A stretch of 64,000 bases of DNA from assembly GCA_026413225.1 (NCBI GenBank), contig CM048591.1:73372052-73436051 (forward strand), in the 5' to 3' direction. Position numbers and translations under genes: made by a program. The notes beneath the pieces are model-generated. The model was not told the DNA's origin. It did not search any database and saw only the letters and a program-made list of their open reading frames with translations. Below, piece after piece: positions 38,312 through 52,469 of this stretch (positions are counted from its first letter, which is position 1; each line of letters begins with the position of its first letter). Origin of the DNA: Otis tarda (Eukaryota > Chordata > Aves > Otidiformes > Otididae).

Positions 38312-41300
38312 TGTCACGATTTCATGAGCAGAGCACTACAAACCTGCACGTGTGTTTCCAACTCTCATCACTCATGCTGTGGGTCACATTTCCAACCTTT
38401 TAAATCAGATTTCCACCTCCTCTTTTCAACAAACTGTAGTGACCAATTGTTATGCAAACCCTGAAAACTTTTGGTGTGGTTTTTTTGCACTAGGAAGTGA
38501 GAACACGACTCTTGGAATAGATGCACTGCAGCACCCAGCAGTCACGGCATACATCATGAAAATAGACAGGGTAGCTATGAATAGGACTCCTAAGTTACTG
38601 CTGGCAGGAATTGTTAAGAGTGTGTCTTTGCTCTCCACTGGACAGTATCAGAAATATTTAACTGTGCATTCCAAACTGTTTTGCCCAGAGGTGGGTCCGT
38701 GTCTTTCTCTATAAAGGAAGCCAGGCTGTTTTTCCTTGGAGATGGGAACTCTAGTCTTGCTGCTGCAGCAGAGGGGTGTTAGAAGCACAGAAAATCGGAA
38801 GAAATCACATGGATTGTTAAATTTCACGACCCACTTTTACCGTTCTAATAGCAGATCAAGCCTCTGTCCAAAAATTACTGTTTCCTGAACTATCCTGATC
38901 AGGATGAGGCCTCAGAAACTCATGCTGGTTCAGGGGTCAAGAACTTTTTTGTACGTGTTGTCCATATTTATTTGTGGACAAATGACATCCAGTTCCTAAA
39001 TCATCCTTCACTTGATATAGATTTCTTACCTCTAGTGTTTGTACTTGAGACAAAGAGCGAAAGAAAACATCTCATTAGTTATATTTTGCTGTCCTAAATA
39101 ATCAAACTTCCTTCAAACACCAGTAGAAGAATTACAGACTCCTGGAAAATATTGGATTTGTATTATCACACAATAATCTTACTTAAAACAATCTTTTCAC
39201 AAGATGCCTCTGGGAATTTCTTCAGGACTCCTGAAATTGCCTACTCTGAAACCCTGACCATAATTTCTTAAGAAGGGTCTACACTTTCACACTAGAGTGG
39301 TCAAGTTGTGAGGAAAAGGTTAAACACCCCCTCAGACAAACCTGTCCCTGCAAATAACAAAGAAGATGGAGACAACAATTAATTCAGATCTGCTAACAGC
39401 TAAAAGGCCTGTTTTCACGCTGAGGTGTGAGGCTGGTAGGTACATATCGACCATTAAAATTAATGGGAGTCAGCAGTGGGGATTCTTCAGGGATCAACAA
39501 AAGACTCAGTCTCTACTGCAGTTTGTTAAGCATCTGTTCTGTACCATTTTATCACAAATGGCATGCCTGAACAGGTTCCACCTTCACACTATTATAGCGT
39601 ATCAGGTCTGTAGGAAGGGGAAGATAATATCAGACAGTAAAGGCTCTTAGAGTCTCTGACCGCAGTGAATTGTTTTTAATGGATGGTAAGGATCTGGCCA
39701 ACTGCATAACCTTTTTGATTGCCAAAGGATTGGAAGCGGCAAATAATCTACTTTTTACGAAAATATTACAAAATAAAAGGCAAAGCAGCCAGAGGAATGT
39801 GTAATTAACAAAAACTTCACTTGGAGACAGTGAGAAAAACAACCTATATTGGACTTCCACTAAACAGTAAAATAATTCCAAGTGAACAGTTTCATTATGA
39901 TTCTACAATTATGCTGAATAACTATGTATTTTACATCATCAGAACAAATATGAAAGCCAATGTTCTTTCTCAGCTGCCACTCTTCAGAAGTGTTTTCTCT
40001 CCCTCACCTGATATAACTGACTTACTTTGCAATCTGCTTCTGAAATGAGCTTTCTTAAACAACTGCAGCGCACAAAAGTCCTGGTCTGTTCTGACAGCAT
40101 TCCACAGGACACGGCTTTGTTACGGGAGTTTTTGAGTCCAGTCAGCATGGTGGCACAGGCTGGAAAGCAGCTCAAGGGCACAGAAGGGTTATTAGCACAC
40201 ACAGGCTTTTGATGCTGGGGCTGTGTAGAAATCAGAGCTGTCTCTGCAGAGCTTCCTACAAGCTCATTTCAAGAATTAATTGGATTATTTTACCATTTCA
40301 GTAAACAAATTGGGACTAGGTGTAGTTTATAAGGCTGAAGAAGACACTTTTAGACAAGAGAGGACTTCACATCTTCCTAAGGCACTTCTTTCAGGAAAAC
40401 AAGTTTTATAAGAATAGCATTGCCTCTAAAAAATACTGACATCTGGTTAAAAACTGTTTCAGCTTCTTTTTCATGTAATGGTTCTTGAAGAATTTCTTTT
40501 TATGTGCTACACTACAGAAACTTAATGTTACCTAAGAGCTCATCCTTATAAAGAAGCCCGACTTCTCTAGCTCTAGCTGTGTAGTTAAAGCAGCGCAGTG
40601 CTCCTAATGGCAACAGAGATATAAAGGCATAAAAATGCTGTAACCAGTACAACTTTTTCATATGTAGGAAATAAAATAAATAACAGTATGAGGCACCTTG
40701 TTTACCAGATGTAACTCAATCCACTACACACTCCTCCAGCTCTCTCAGTTTAAAGGCATGGTTTTCAATCTTTTAATCTGTAGACCCTTACATTTTACAC
40801 ACAATTCTTACATAACAAATTTAAGCCTGTTTTCTCTGACAGGTAACTGTGACCCATGGATTGATCACCGGCTGAAACTGTCAGCTTGAAGAGGGGAGGG
40901 ACCCCTACCCACACGCTGTGCTGTGCACTACAACAGTGTAATAGTTTTTATGTAGACAGGGTCTGAAAAGAAAAATGAACCAGGCCCAAAGCATCAGAGA
41001 CAGATATCTTTGCGTTTGCTCAGATACCCAAGTAGGATAGGAATAACGAGAGATACTGGGTCCAGTTTGTTGGAAGCAGTGTTTGTTAGAAAACTGATGC
41101 AGAGCAGGTGGATTTCTGAACTCCAGTTGCAGAGATCCATTACAAGCTATAACCCTCTAGTACTCCTATTAATTAAAAAGACATTTTTCACCCGGCACCT
41201 GTCTTTTCAAAGTTAATAATTCTCCATATAGACATAACAATCTAAGCTGGATACGACCTCTGCTATTATTTCGGGTTTCCACTAGAGATGGATTTGCTTG

Positions 41301-42246
41301 TAATGGCTTTTGTTTCTGTCTCGTCCATCGATTCTTTTGACCTGTAAGAAGATGAGACGAAAACCATCTTCATACCCATGCTACTCCTGGGCAGGCGCCT
41401 GGCAAGGGCAACTCCTACAGGTATTGCAACAGTAGATGGAAACATGGGCCGATCCAGGAGAGTGAGAAGAGCTTGGGAAACATCCCCTGTACTTTTGAGG
41501 GAATAATAACAACATGCCATGAACAAACTCGGTAACTCCTTGGCTTCCTTCCATCTTAGACTGCTGACAAGGTTGACAGAGCACGTTCTAACCTCCGGAG
41601 TGATTTCTCTGACATCAGCACTGGAAGTTGTGTAAACTTGAGAGGAGAGAAGGTGCCATATCAGATTAATGCATCACATGATACTACCCTGTCAAAAAAC
41701 CCTCAGATAGTCCACAGATTTTCTCAGATCCAAGGAAATCTGACACTGACTTTATCATCTAGGAAAGATAACTGACATCAATAGTAGTTTGTCCTCCTTT
41801 CTCTATCCTACACACCCTAGTTGCTCAGCACACTTCTCCTTTGTGGTGGAGAAAATTCAAGAGATGGACATGTCTTGTTTCAAATTCTGGGCTGTTGGCT
41901 GTCTTACAGCAGAAATGGCTGTGCAAGAATTTGCCATCTCATGCTATGGTTGTCCAAGAACCACATACCTGCTTCTGACCAAATAGTGAATGAATGATTC
42001 TGTCCTATTGTTGGTTGTTTTTTTTTTCTTTTCTCACTTGTAATCTGTAACCATTGCCTTTGTAAGGAAAGGGCCCATTAATTCAAAGACTATTAAAAAT
42101 GCTTTAACAAAGAACAAAGGAAAATTCTTTATGGATCTACCATGCTGTATCCTGAGGATGTTGGTAACGGTGATGCTAACTTGCCTGTTTAAGAGCCAAC
42201 AAAGGAAAATATGTATGTTGTAGGCCTGATAACTGCCCTCTTCGCT

Positions 42247-42508
42247 CATAGAATCATAGAATGGTTAGGGTTGGAAGGGACCTTCAAAGGTCATTTAGTC
42301 CAACCCTCCTGCAAGGAGCAGGGACATCCCCCACTAGATCAGGTTGCTCAGAGCCTCATCCAGCCTGGCCTTGAATGTTTCCAGGGATGGGGCATCCACC
42401 ACCTCTCTAGGCAACCTGTTCCAGTGTTCCACCATCCTCATTGTAAAAAACTTTTTCCTAATATCTAATCGAAATCTACCTCCCTCTATTTTAAAACCAT
42501 TATCCCTA
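42247..42508 (-). mobile_element. CR1 3' fragment (about 260 bp)
   Basis: Minus-strand CR1 end. On the minus strand it reads [38 protein letters not shown] and SLETFKARLDEALSNLI, then the 3' UTR ending at CATAGAATCATAGAATGG on the plus strand. The coding end is open, and the 5' part of the element is missing. Confidence 0.94.
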
Positions 42509-43924
42509 TACATCAAGCTAAGTGTCAAGTGGGTACTTCCTAACCAGTCCTGCCTTCCTTTTAATTCTTTGTATTAGTGACATCAGTACAAGAAGCTGTA
42601 CACATCTATGTAACTCAGGGTCTGCACTTCCAGCTGTTTTGCAGCTGTTTAAACCACAGGCTGATGCACAGTATGCATCGGATGCTGGAACAGATGCACA
42701 GAAGTTAGGGGTCAGACAGCATTCCTAGTTCTGTCTTCATGGTAAGGCTGCAACTCCATTGAACAATGCTCTGCAGTCTCCTCTCACTGAGTTCCCCCTG
42801 AAAGGGAAAAATGCCCAGTTCTCTGCATTCATAAGACAATATCTGTGCAAGCTGTTAATGACTGGGAGCAGAGCTGGCATAGGCAGGTAGCAGTTTCCCC
42901 AGTCTTTTCCTAGGATTCTGCACACAGGGAGGACAGGAGGGCAGGAGCAGTGCCTCTCCCACCCCTGCCCAGCTTTCAGCCAGGGGTTCATGGGCCCAGT
43001 ACTCCGTCTTGTAACAGCCTGACCCTGCTCTCACTGCATTCATCGCACTGTAGATGAGCTGGGCTGCCTTGGGACAGCCTCCTTAAATCAGCTCTGCCTG
43101 TGAAAGGCTAAACTTGTTCCTCTTTGAAGCTTGAAAGGGACAACACAGGTCTCCTCACTCTCTTCAGAGGGAACGACACGCAGGGGTGGATTTCTCCAGC
43201 GCTATGGACAATTGCACAAGATTTTATGTACCTCAGAGAGGCAGGGAGATGAACGGATACAGAGGAAAGAATCAGCAGCACAGGTGTTGGAAACTGTAAA
43301 AAAACACAGTAATATCTTTTTAATTCTTTCAGCAAAGGAAAAGCACTTCTCCTGTGGCTTGCAGAGGGAGGAAATTAATCCCCAGTTTTCTTACGGAATC
43401 AGGTAGTACCTGTGTTGCCATGTGCAAGAGAGTCTCTATAAAATCAATACTAATGATATCTTTTCTTTAGCTAGAAAATAGATAATAAATGCTATGAAAA
43501 GGCCTATCATTTAGCTCCCCCTAGTATAACCCTGAGTAGCAATACATCTGTTCAGCCTCTTGCAATTTCTCTATTTTGGCAAGCTTTACTTCATTATAAT
43601 AACCTGCTTTCTTTACAAAATTTTAAAGATTCCATCTCTCCTTCAAGGTTTAGTTCCTACACAGTCACACTACATCACTTTGTCTCTCTTACTACACAAA
43701 CAGCAGAAAGGATTCATATGTGGCAATTATAAGGACTTTTTTGTTACTGCTTTTGTGGCAGCACAGGCCTTGTTATGGAGCAGACTTGAAAGAAATGCGA
43801 TTTATTTAAGATGAATCCAGTTATGATGAGATACACGCCAGAGGTTTGTTTTTTTTTTTAATTTAAGGAAAGTACTGATGCACAGTGCTATTAAATACTG
43901 AGCTTGATCCAACACAGATCTTTG

Positions 43925-43973
43925 GAGGCTTATCAGCAGGGGGCATTAATGCGACATTAAATTCCAAATGCCA
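43925..43973 (+). promoter_or_regulatory. Element A of a 49-bp pair with a CTCF-like core
   Basis: GAGGCTTATCAGCAGGGGGC is followed by ATTAATGC, then ATTAAATTCCAAATGCCA. TCAGCAGGGGGC matches 11 of 12 positions of the CTCF core CCASYAGRKGGC. The partner is at 45722-45770. Function is not shown by sequence alone. Confidence 0.4.
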
Positions 43974-45721
43974 AACTATCAGCCAACCATGCAGAGCCTG
44001 CAGTGTTTTATGTTTCTAATATGGTTGGATTCTCCCTTGTATTTTTCACAAGATTATCTCATTTTTTAAAGTGGTGCTGGAATTCCAGGTGATTTGCCGA
44101 CAGCAGCAATTTGTTTAATAACATATTGTGGGCTTCATCCTGATTTAAAAAAAAAAGTCTTTGTCCTTGTTTTATGTAGTTTAAAACAGGAGAGGCTGAT
44201 TTTATCATCAGCAAGGTTGCAGCCAGCAATGTCAAAGGGGATTATCTCCAGCAGGAAGAATAGGTGGGCTCAACACTCGTGGACAATCTTTAGTCATGAG
44301 CATCACTTGCTCCCTGACATCAGATCACGCACATTTGAGGAAATGACTGACAACATCCCACTTCCTACGGTTGCACTCTGATGATAGCTACGAACCTGAA
44401 GAAGAGAGGTATTTCCAGGACTCATTTTTTAAATAGCACCATTTTTCCCTCAAAGCCCATTTCACTCTCCACTGACTCAGAGGGAAGAGTAACCATGCTG
44501 ATTATTTAAATTATCCATTATGAAGAATGAGTCTAGCTAGGTGTTCATGTTAGTAGGATTTTATCTCTTGTTAGTTTTCTTACACTAATGAACAACAGAA
44601 AGAATATACATTTTTTTCTAAACCTTATTGAAGGCAAGTCACAAAGCTTCTCTGTCAGGAAGTTGATTCAGAAGTGATTTGAAGGGGTCAAATTTAAATA
44701 AGCAGAGATAAGTGGTGCACTGGCTCTGCTCCTTGGTCTTTTACTCAGGGTTGATCCTTACTTCTGGCACACTGTTATCTCATTCTTACTTTGTTCACTG
44801 TTAGCATAAACGTTACTGACTCTAGCCTGATCTTCCTGTATTAAAATCTAGTGTCATTTACAGCAATCCACAGTATGTCCATACAAGTAGCATAAAGAGC
44901 CATTCCATTTTGACAGGAATTACATTCCCTGGGCTAACACTGTAAATTCTTTTTCTCCACAATAAAAAGCTAGAAATTCTGCTTATGTTTTTAAACTAAA
45001 CTTGAGATTGTCACATCATCACCTAACTCCAGGAGTGGAATTTTTAAGAATAAGGAAGAACAGTTTTAAATACACAGTAACATTGGGACATTAAGCACCA
45101 TTCAGACGACACCCACATTAAGGATGTGGATCATTAACCTGTTTGTCTGCTACAGTAGCAAACTACTCCCTAAAATTAAGTTTTGCTTTCAGGTCCAGAC
45201 CCTCTAGCTTTGGCTCCAGTATCTGGGACATCATGATATGTCCCATACTTTTTCTGTCACATCCTGTAATTCACTTAACATATTTTCCTCAGGGAGATGC
45301 GGCCTGCTGCCTTTGTTATGGCAAAAACCAGTTACGTGATAGTAAACCAAAATGTATTCCTCAAACAGCTGTAGTCATAAAGGTCTTCTGAACTTCCTGT
45401 GAAATTGGTAGCTATCTTCTACGTGTGAAAACTAAGTTGCTCTCTTAGCAACTCTGATGCTTATACTATAACTTTCCTTTAAGATCCCAGGAACATGGAG
45501 TAATGTTGGGTCTGACAGTCTTCCTGATAAATGTCAGGATGAGATTTATACAAGCAAGCGGAGAAGAGAATTAGACCTCCATCTGTCAAGAGGGAGAACG
45601 TATCAGATTTTTTATTTTTGTATTTTTTTTTGTACTTGAAGAATGTTATCACTATTACCGAGCATTATTAAAACCTCTAAGCCCCAAATACAGTATGTGT
45701 CTTCCCTCGAGCATGTCCCAT

Positions 45722-45770
45722 GAGGCTTTTCAGCAGGTGGCATTAATGCTCTATCCAGTTCCAAATGGCA
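45722..45770 (+). promoter_or_regulatory. Element B of a 49-bp pair with a CTCF-like core
   Basis: GAGGCTTTTCAGCAGGTGGC is followed by ATTAATGC, then CAGTTCCAAATGGCA. It is ungapped against element A with 40 of 49 identical. TCAGCAGGTGGC matches 11 of 12 positions of the CTCF core. It has the same orientation as element A, 1.8 kb away. Confidence 0.4.
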
Positions 45771-48700
45771 CACAGCCAGGAAGCTGCTGCTTCCAGCACT
45801 TAACACCTTAAAATGATCAACAAACTATGACAGAGTAAGTCATTTTCTTAGGAGAAAAAGGCTGCATCAAAATGGCATCTGCTCTGAATGATTTTTTTTT
45901 AGCATCTGAAGTAAAGCATAGATATATTTTGATTACTCTCATATTAAATTAGAAGAAGCCAAGGACATGTTTTATTTTCTTTTCTTTTGATTTGCCCACC
46001 AAGGCACATGCAGAATCAGCATTTTCCAATGAAGAGAACATCACTGAAAATTTTAGTGTTCAGGTGTGTACCAGCACCAATAATACCTACAGACCACCTC
46101 CAATGACAAGAACAGGCACGTTTCTCCAAAGCAGCCCTACACAAGTTTTCCCAAGTTTAAAGACTTGCCGTTACAACTAAGAGAGAGGAAAGGAAGAGAT
46201 ACTGAGGTGGCAGATACATATGACCACTTGGGGCCGAGTGAAAATGAGTTACACCCAGGACTGGTTATCCTGCATATCTAGGGTTTGCCTAAAGCAAACA
46301 GTACAAAATCCTGGGATCATCTTCAGGACTTTAAGGGAGCTCTTACTCACTTCATGAAACCCAGCAACTAACACATTATTAAAAATTTCTATATTTCAAG
46401 CACTGTATGACCAGCCACTGCTAGAAACAGGTGCTTTGGAAGAGCTTGTTTGCTTGCAAGACTTGGAACGCTTGTCACTGATTCTTCCAAGTGCAGAGTT
46501 CTTTGCATCTGATGAAACTCCCCACAGGAGGGTTAGGAAATAGAAAACAATCTGCTAGAATGTCCTCAAAGAACTGTTCTCCAAATTGGGCTTCAAAGGA
46601 TTCAGAGTTTGCTCCTCTAAAAATGCGATTCTATTCTAAAATACAGTAGATCAACATCTAGCACTGAGCCAACCAAGGCTTTTACTTTCTAATCTAACTG
46701 TGTCCTATCCCAGCCTCCCAATGGTAGGCATGTTTTACAAGGCTTCAGTTGATCCAGTATCTCAGCACTCGCTTGCTGAAATGCTCCCTGAGGAGAGAGT
46801 CCAGGCACTGGGTATGTATCTGGGAGCATATTTCCCCCAGTTACCTGCCTCATAATGGATTTCAGTCTGTCTCCCTTGGGCTTAGGGTAGATTTGACAAT
46901 GACTGTAGTGCAGAGCATTCTGCAGCGCAGTAAAGCCGAACAACACTCCTGTGACTACAGGGATCAGCTACAGCAGCACAGGGACCCAGGCAATGCAAAA
47001 GCATCCAAATGAGGTGTACACTGGGGGTTAGACAGGACAGGACAGATCGTTTGCCTCTCATGACATCTTCACACTGTTTATGGAAGAGGTACTTCAGTCA
47101 TGAACAACACATTGTATTTAGGAAAAGGTTGTCTGAATAAAGTTCTGCAGCTTGCTTTTCTCTGGAGATCACTCTAGATCTACTTAATGGTCTGATCCAG
47201 CCTCAGAAATATCTGAATTAATGAAACTTGTTGGCATACTTAAATATTGCAATATAGCAAAATAATAAAAGTGTTGTAAAACTCAGAGCAACTCAAAAAA
47301 ATTTAATGATTTTTTGGTGTTGAATTTTGTCCTTCTAACTTGAAACAAGATGTGTCCTTCCATGAAAGGGCTGGTTTGAGTTTGATTCTTTTTGACAGCA
47401 GTTCTTAACCCGGACTACACTGACATGAGTCATCCAGTGCATTAGCAATGCTGTGAAATCTTGTCATAATTCATTATCTGCCTAATTTCAGCAATCAAAA
47501 CACAAAATTGCAGCTTATTTAGCTTTGAAGTATCACAGTCATTCCACGCAAAATATGGATGTGACTGGCAGACACACGTATCTTATTTGTGTAAGGCTGT
47601 GTGCTCCAGAAGTGTCCAATACAAGGACTGCCCTGGGGAGCTAAAGCTGTCCTTGGCTAAAACAGCTTCCAAGCTACTGTACAACCCTGAGAATGGTTCA
47701 CTGACTGAGGGTATTTCACTGTACAAATGGCTCATAAAAGCTGTTAAATCCGTCATGCACTCTAAAGGCATTTTAATCTAACTACTACTTTCACTTATAC
47801 AGAAGCTGTCAGGAAAATCTATTCCTCATATGACAAGAAGCAACAAATCTTGACAAGACACAAGATTCTGGCACAACATACTAATATATCTTTTCGGCAT
47901 GCTTTTCATGATTGTTCTGCGGTATCTTCCCGTAGTATCTAAACAAAGCTGTTCACAGATGTAGAGGTATAATTTCATTTCTGATGTGTCCTTGTAGGTA
48001 GGAAAGAAAGCATCTTTCTGAAGATTGAAGGGACTGACAGTGGGAGAATCAGATGAAAAGTAGAACTAGGATAACGCAAAATACAAAAGGAACAAAAAAC
48101 TGAAGAAAGTGAAAACCAAACCATGCCAAAACACAATCCTTACTTTCCCTGTGCTCGTTCAGATGTAAACTTAAACATTAATGATGGACTGGGTGACATT
48201 TCTAGCAACATATTTGAGGCAAGTTCAAGGGAAAACATAGTCAAGAAGGGACTTGTGCTCACTCTGATTTCTAGACAAATGCCAAGGTGCACTACAGCGG
48301 AATAGTCCTCTATATAGTAGTACATACTCTCGTCCCCATGAATAGTTGTTTATTCTTATCCTCTGTGCATCTTTCTTTTCCTGAAGATCATTCCCAGCCT
48401 GTTACTGGGAAGGAGCTACTTTCTTGCAGACAGCTGCCAATGGGTCCACAGGCCATTGTGTCATCCACACATTATTATTCCACGAAAATCAAAGAAGCTA
48501 CAAAAAAAGCTCCCCATCAGGCTGACAAATCTAAAAGCTGCTGGGATCATATCTGGCTAAAGGAAGGGGAAGCTGTTTTCCACTCCCTAGCATCCCTGCA
48601 TTGCAGGCTTAGGGAGGCACCTCTCACAGGACAGAACCTTACGATAAAGTCATAGAGTAACCATGCATCGTTAGGAAGAGCAGCTCAGGGAAAACCCTTC

Positions 48701-49027
48701 CTCTCACCTCCCTCACACTGAGAATACTTTCCGAATCTGCTCTCTTCTTAGACATTTTTGCCCATACTTTCATCTTTTGTTCCGGTCATCAATCTGCCTG
48801 TTAGGAGAGATTCTCAATTAGAAACAAACCCTGTCAGGTTCTTAAAAGATGTCACTTTTGGCAATGCAAATCTGAGTAGAAAGGGAGCCTAGCTCCAAAG
48901 CAAATCACTATGTATACCCACATTTGTATTTTAGTGCACATTGCAGGTAGAGTGGCAAGTTGGAGAGCTGTGAGGTTTTAAAGAACAGGAATAACTTCTA
49001 TTTTGTTCTTAGAACAGAACTATTTTT

Positions 49028-49063
49028 CTACAATATTTTTTCAATCTACAATATTTTTTCAAC
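49028..49063. repeat. Two tandem 18-bp copies
   Basis: CTACAATATTTTTTCAAT is followed directly by CTACAATATTTTTTCAAC, with 17 of 18 identical. This is a local duplication. Confidence 0.9.
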
Positions 49064-50879
49064 CCAGAAAATCCAATCCAATGGTAAATGTAAAGCCTCA
49101 GAGAAGCCAAACACTTAGACACTGTATATTCTTGGGCCCCTTTCTGCTGCTTTTGAAACAAACGGTCATGTTGCCATGTATTTTGAAATGTGTTAACAGC
49201 TGGCGCTTTCTCTGAAAGCTTCATCAATTACAGCAGTGCTCTGGGTAGGTGTTTGGAGTTAGAAATGTGCAAATAATTTCCCAGCAGTAAACGTGTATGC
49301 AGAGACAAGAGGCTGGATCAGACCCTTTGCCACCGCTGTCTTTCTGCAGCAGGGGCTCTCCCTCCCCTGGACTGGTGGTAACTCCACAAGCCACCTAAGC
49401 ACACACCAAAAAGGAGAACATTTTATTGCTCTTTTGTTGTGCTCAAACTAGTGTTCTGTTAGGAATATTTTTATAGGCATTCAGATCTCTGTTCTCCTTG
49501 TAATCAAAGAGTACTTACTTGTGTGTGCCTGGACTGCTCCTTTCTTTCATAAACGACGCTCTGATAGTTTCATCAGTTACAATAAATGACAATTTTAAAT
49601 TATTCGCCCCGCTGCCAAATTCTTAATTTATTATTATTAACTACTTCTTGCAGCAGTCTCTCTAATATTCTCCCTCTCCTTCCTACAGTGGTATGTGCCA
49701 GTGGCACTCTGGCACATTTTAAGCATCTGTTTAATCCCCCTCCTTTTTCCATACACATGAAAACACTTTATCACATTTTTAAATGACTAATGCTTCAATA
49801 TTCCTATTCTGCTATCTGCTGAGGGAAAAAAGAAAGGAAAAGGCTGAGTAATTGTGTTTTAGAGACAGCAGCTTTACAGATGACTGCATTTATTTATTAC
49901 TAAAATAAGTTTTAAGATGTTGTGCCAGTGCAATGGAGCTATAACTTGATAAATGTTTAATTCTAAGAGAAAACTACTTTATTTAGCTATGAAAAATTAT
50001 GTTGATAGTTCAAGGCCATTAAAGAAAGAAAAGGCTTACAATGAAGAGAAGAGCTGAGATTTCAACTAACAGCTACTGAAATGCACCTGGGTTTTCTTGG
50101 ACAAATCTGAGACAGTCATTTCTCAGACTGAAGCAAAAGTCATGATAAAAGACTTCATAGGCAGATGCTGAGACCTTGACCCTAGCCAAAGAAACAATAA
50201 GTCACTCTGTGCCTCAGTCACCCCACCTGTAAAACCAAAATAAAGCTCCCCTTACAACCCACGTTACAGCAGTTATCTCAGCATCAAGGAGACCTGGTAA
50301 ATGAGAGAACAATTATAGGGAGCCACCAGCTACAGACATGTCTGAATAAGGTGCCAGGCTGTCATCTGTAGTTCACAGAATTGCTAGCATTAGCATGCAC
50401 CTCTGGAGATCACTTAGTCCAACACCCTGATCAGCTACAGCAGGTTGTTCTAGTTGAGTTTTAATTATCTTCAAGGACAGAGTCTCCACAACCTCTCTCC
50501 ACCATCTGTCCTGCTGTTAAATCACCCTTAAAGGAAGAAAGCCTTCTATTCTTTAAACACAATTTCCTGTTTCAGCTTGTGCCCACTACTTCTCATGCTT
50601 TCACTGGGTACCACAGAAAAGAGTTTCTCTTGTACTCTTGTTCTCTTCAGATGTATCTCACAGTACCGAGTAGAGGGGAAGGATGATCTCTGCTGACCCA
50701 CTGGCAATTCTCCTCCCAGTGCAACCCAGGAGGTTGTGGTCTTTCTTTGCCACAGCAGCACATTGCTATATCATGTTCACCTTGTCCATCAGCATCCCCA
50801 GGTCCCTTCCTCTTCACAATGAGATCAGCAGTCATGCCAAACACTCCCAACCACTTTCTTGTCCTTCATGTGTTTAGAA

Positions 50880-52380
50880 ATTTTTTACAGGATTACTTGT
50901 TCCATTGCCTTACCAAGGAAGAAAGAGGGGCTGACCAGCCTGTAGTTCCCTGTATCATCCTTCTTTCCCTCTCTGAAGGTAGGAGTGACATTTGTTTTCT
51001 TACAGACCTCAAGAACCAATCCCTATCACCATGACCTTTCAAAGCTACTCAACAGTGGTTTGCAGTGACAGCAGCCAACTCCCATGTGTGCATCCTGTTG
51101 GGGTCCATGAACTTGCATCTCTCCAGTTTGTTTAAATTTTCGCTAACCTGATCCTCCTCCACTGAGGCTGGCTTCCTTGATCCAGATTTTTTAAAGGGCC
51201 GGGATTCCTGCAGGCCAGTCTTACTGAGGCAGGGAAGGTATTGAGTACTTCTCAAATTTTATTGTGTCCTTTGTCACTAGGTTCCCTAACCCATTTAGGA
51301 GTGGGTCCACATTTTCCCTATTTTCCTTTCACTGCTGATGTACCTGTAGAAACCTTGTTGTTGTTCTTCACATTCCTTATCAGATTCAACTCCCTGTAGG
51401 CTTTGCCTTTCTTACCTGACCCCTGCATGCTCAGATAGTGCCTCTGTATTACTCCTGGGCCTCCTGTTCTTGCTGCTGCCTCTTCTGTACCTGCTTTTTG
51501 TGTCTGAGGTTCGTCAGGAGCTCATTGTTCATCCATGTAGATCTCCTGCTGCCTTTGCTTCATTTCCTGCTCACCAGAATGGACTAATCTTGAGCTTAGA
51601 AGCAGTGATCCTTGAAAATCAACCAGCTCCGCTGGATGCCTCTTCTTTGCAGGGCTGTATCCCATGGGATTCTTCCCAGCAGTTCCTTGAACAGGCCAAA
51701 GTCTGCTCTCCTGAAATCTAGGTCTGTGATCCTGCTTTTTGGCTTGCTCCCTCTTCTCATAACCCTAAACTCACCCATCTCATGGACAAGGATGTCCCTG
51801 ATCTTTGCATCCCTGACCTTCACATCCTAAAAAAATTCTACTTTGTTTGTAAGTATGAAGTCTAGTAGAGCATCTTATATCAGCAACTTGATCACTTGTG
51901 TCAGGAAGTTGTCATCAATGTATTCCAGAAACCTCCTGGATTGCCTGGGCTCTACTGTGTTGTCCCTCCAGCAAATACCAAGGTGGCTGAAGTCCTGCAT
52001 GAGGACCAGGTGTGTGACTGTGAGGCTTCTTCCAGCTGTCTGAACATCTCTTCTACTGCTTCCTGATCAGATGGGTCTATAACAGACATCCACAACAATG
52101 TGACCTATTTTGATCTATCAGCTAATTCTGACTCACAAGCTCTTCACAGCATCATCACCCATCCCAAGGTAGATATGTGATATGTCCCAGCTGCTCCCTT
52201 ATAGCAAGCACAATTCTCCCTCCTTGTTGTCACAGCCTGTCCTTCCTGAAAGAGCTTGTCTCTCCATGGCAGCACTGCAGTGTTGTGAGCTATCCCACCA
52301 CATTACTGTGACACCAAGGAAATCAGAGTCCTGCTAATGCACACAGACCTCTAACTCCTCTCATTTCCTTCCCACAGTGT
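50880..52380 (-). pseudogene. CR1 ORF2 remnant (APE endonuclease and partial RT)
   Basis: On the minus strand, endonuclease-region text includes RIVLAIREQLG and ITYLPWDG (about 52130-52230), DPSDQEAVEEMFRQLEEASQ (about 52020-52080) and LDFRRADFGLFKELLGRIPW (about 51665-51725). The start of the RT follows as GKKDDTGNYRLVSP and LGKAMEQVIL (about 50890-50975). The remaining RT core, including the catalytic YADD-type motif, is absent. The frame is broken throughout and the remnant is non-functional. Confidence 0.8.
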
Positions 52381-52469
52381 GTGCATTATTGTACAGGCAC
52401 CTCAGAGAGTGTGACCATGCATCTGTCCCTGGCCTTGAATATTGTCAGACCCTGGTCTTGAATGTTGCC

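Noticed and set aside
38352-38714. 120-codon plus-strand frame
   Set aside because: No recognisable motif, no splice context, and composition like the surrounding intron.
40757-40890. Sequence resembling the 'ggttttcaa...gacccatgg' ends of old hAT-type DNA transposons
   Set aside because: The similarity is vague, with no terminal inverted repeats or target duplication visible.
41266-41526. Ser-rich 86-codon minus-strand frame with an internal TTCTTACAG
   Set aside because: It is open but matches no family I know, lacks a matching donor and has no partner exon.
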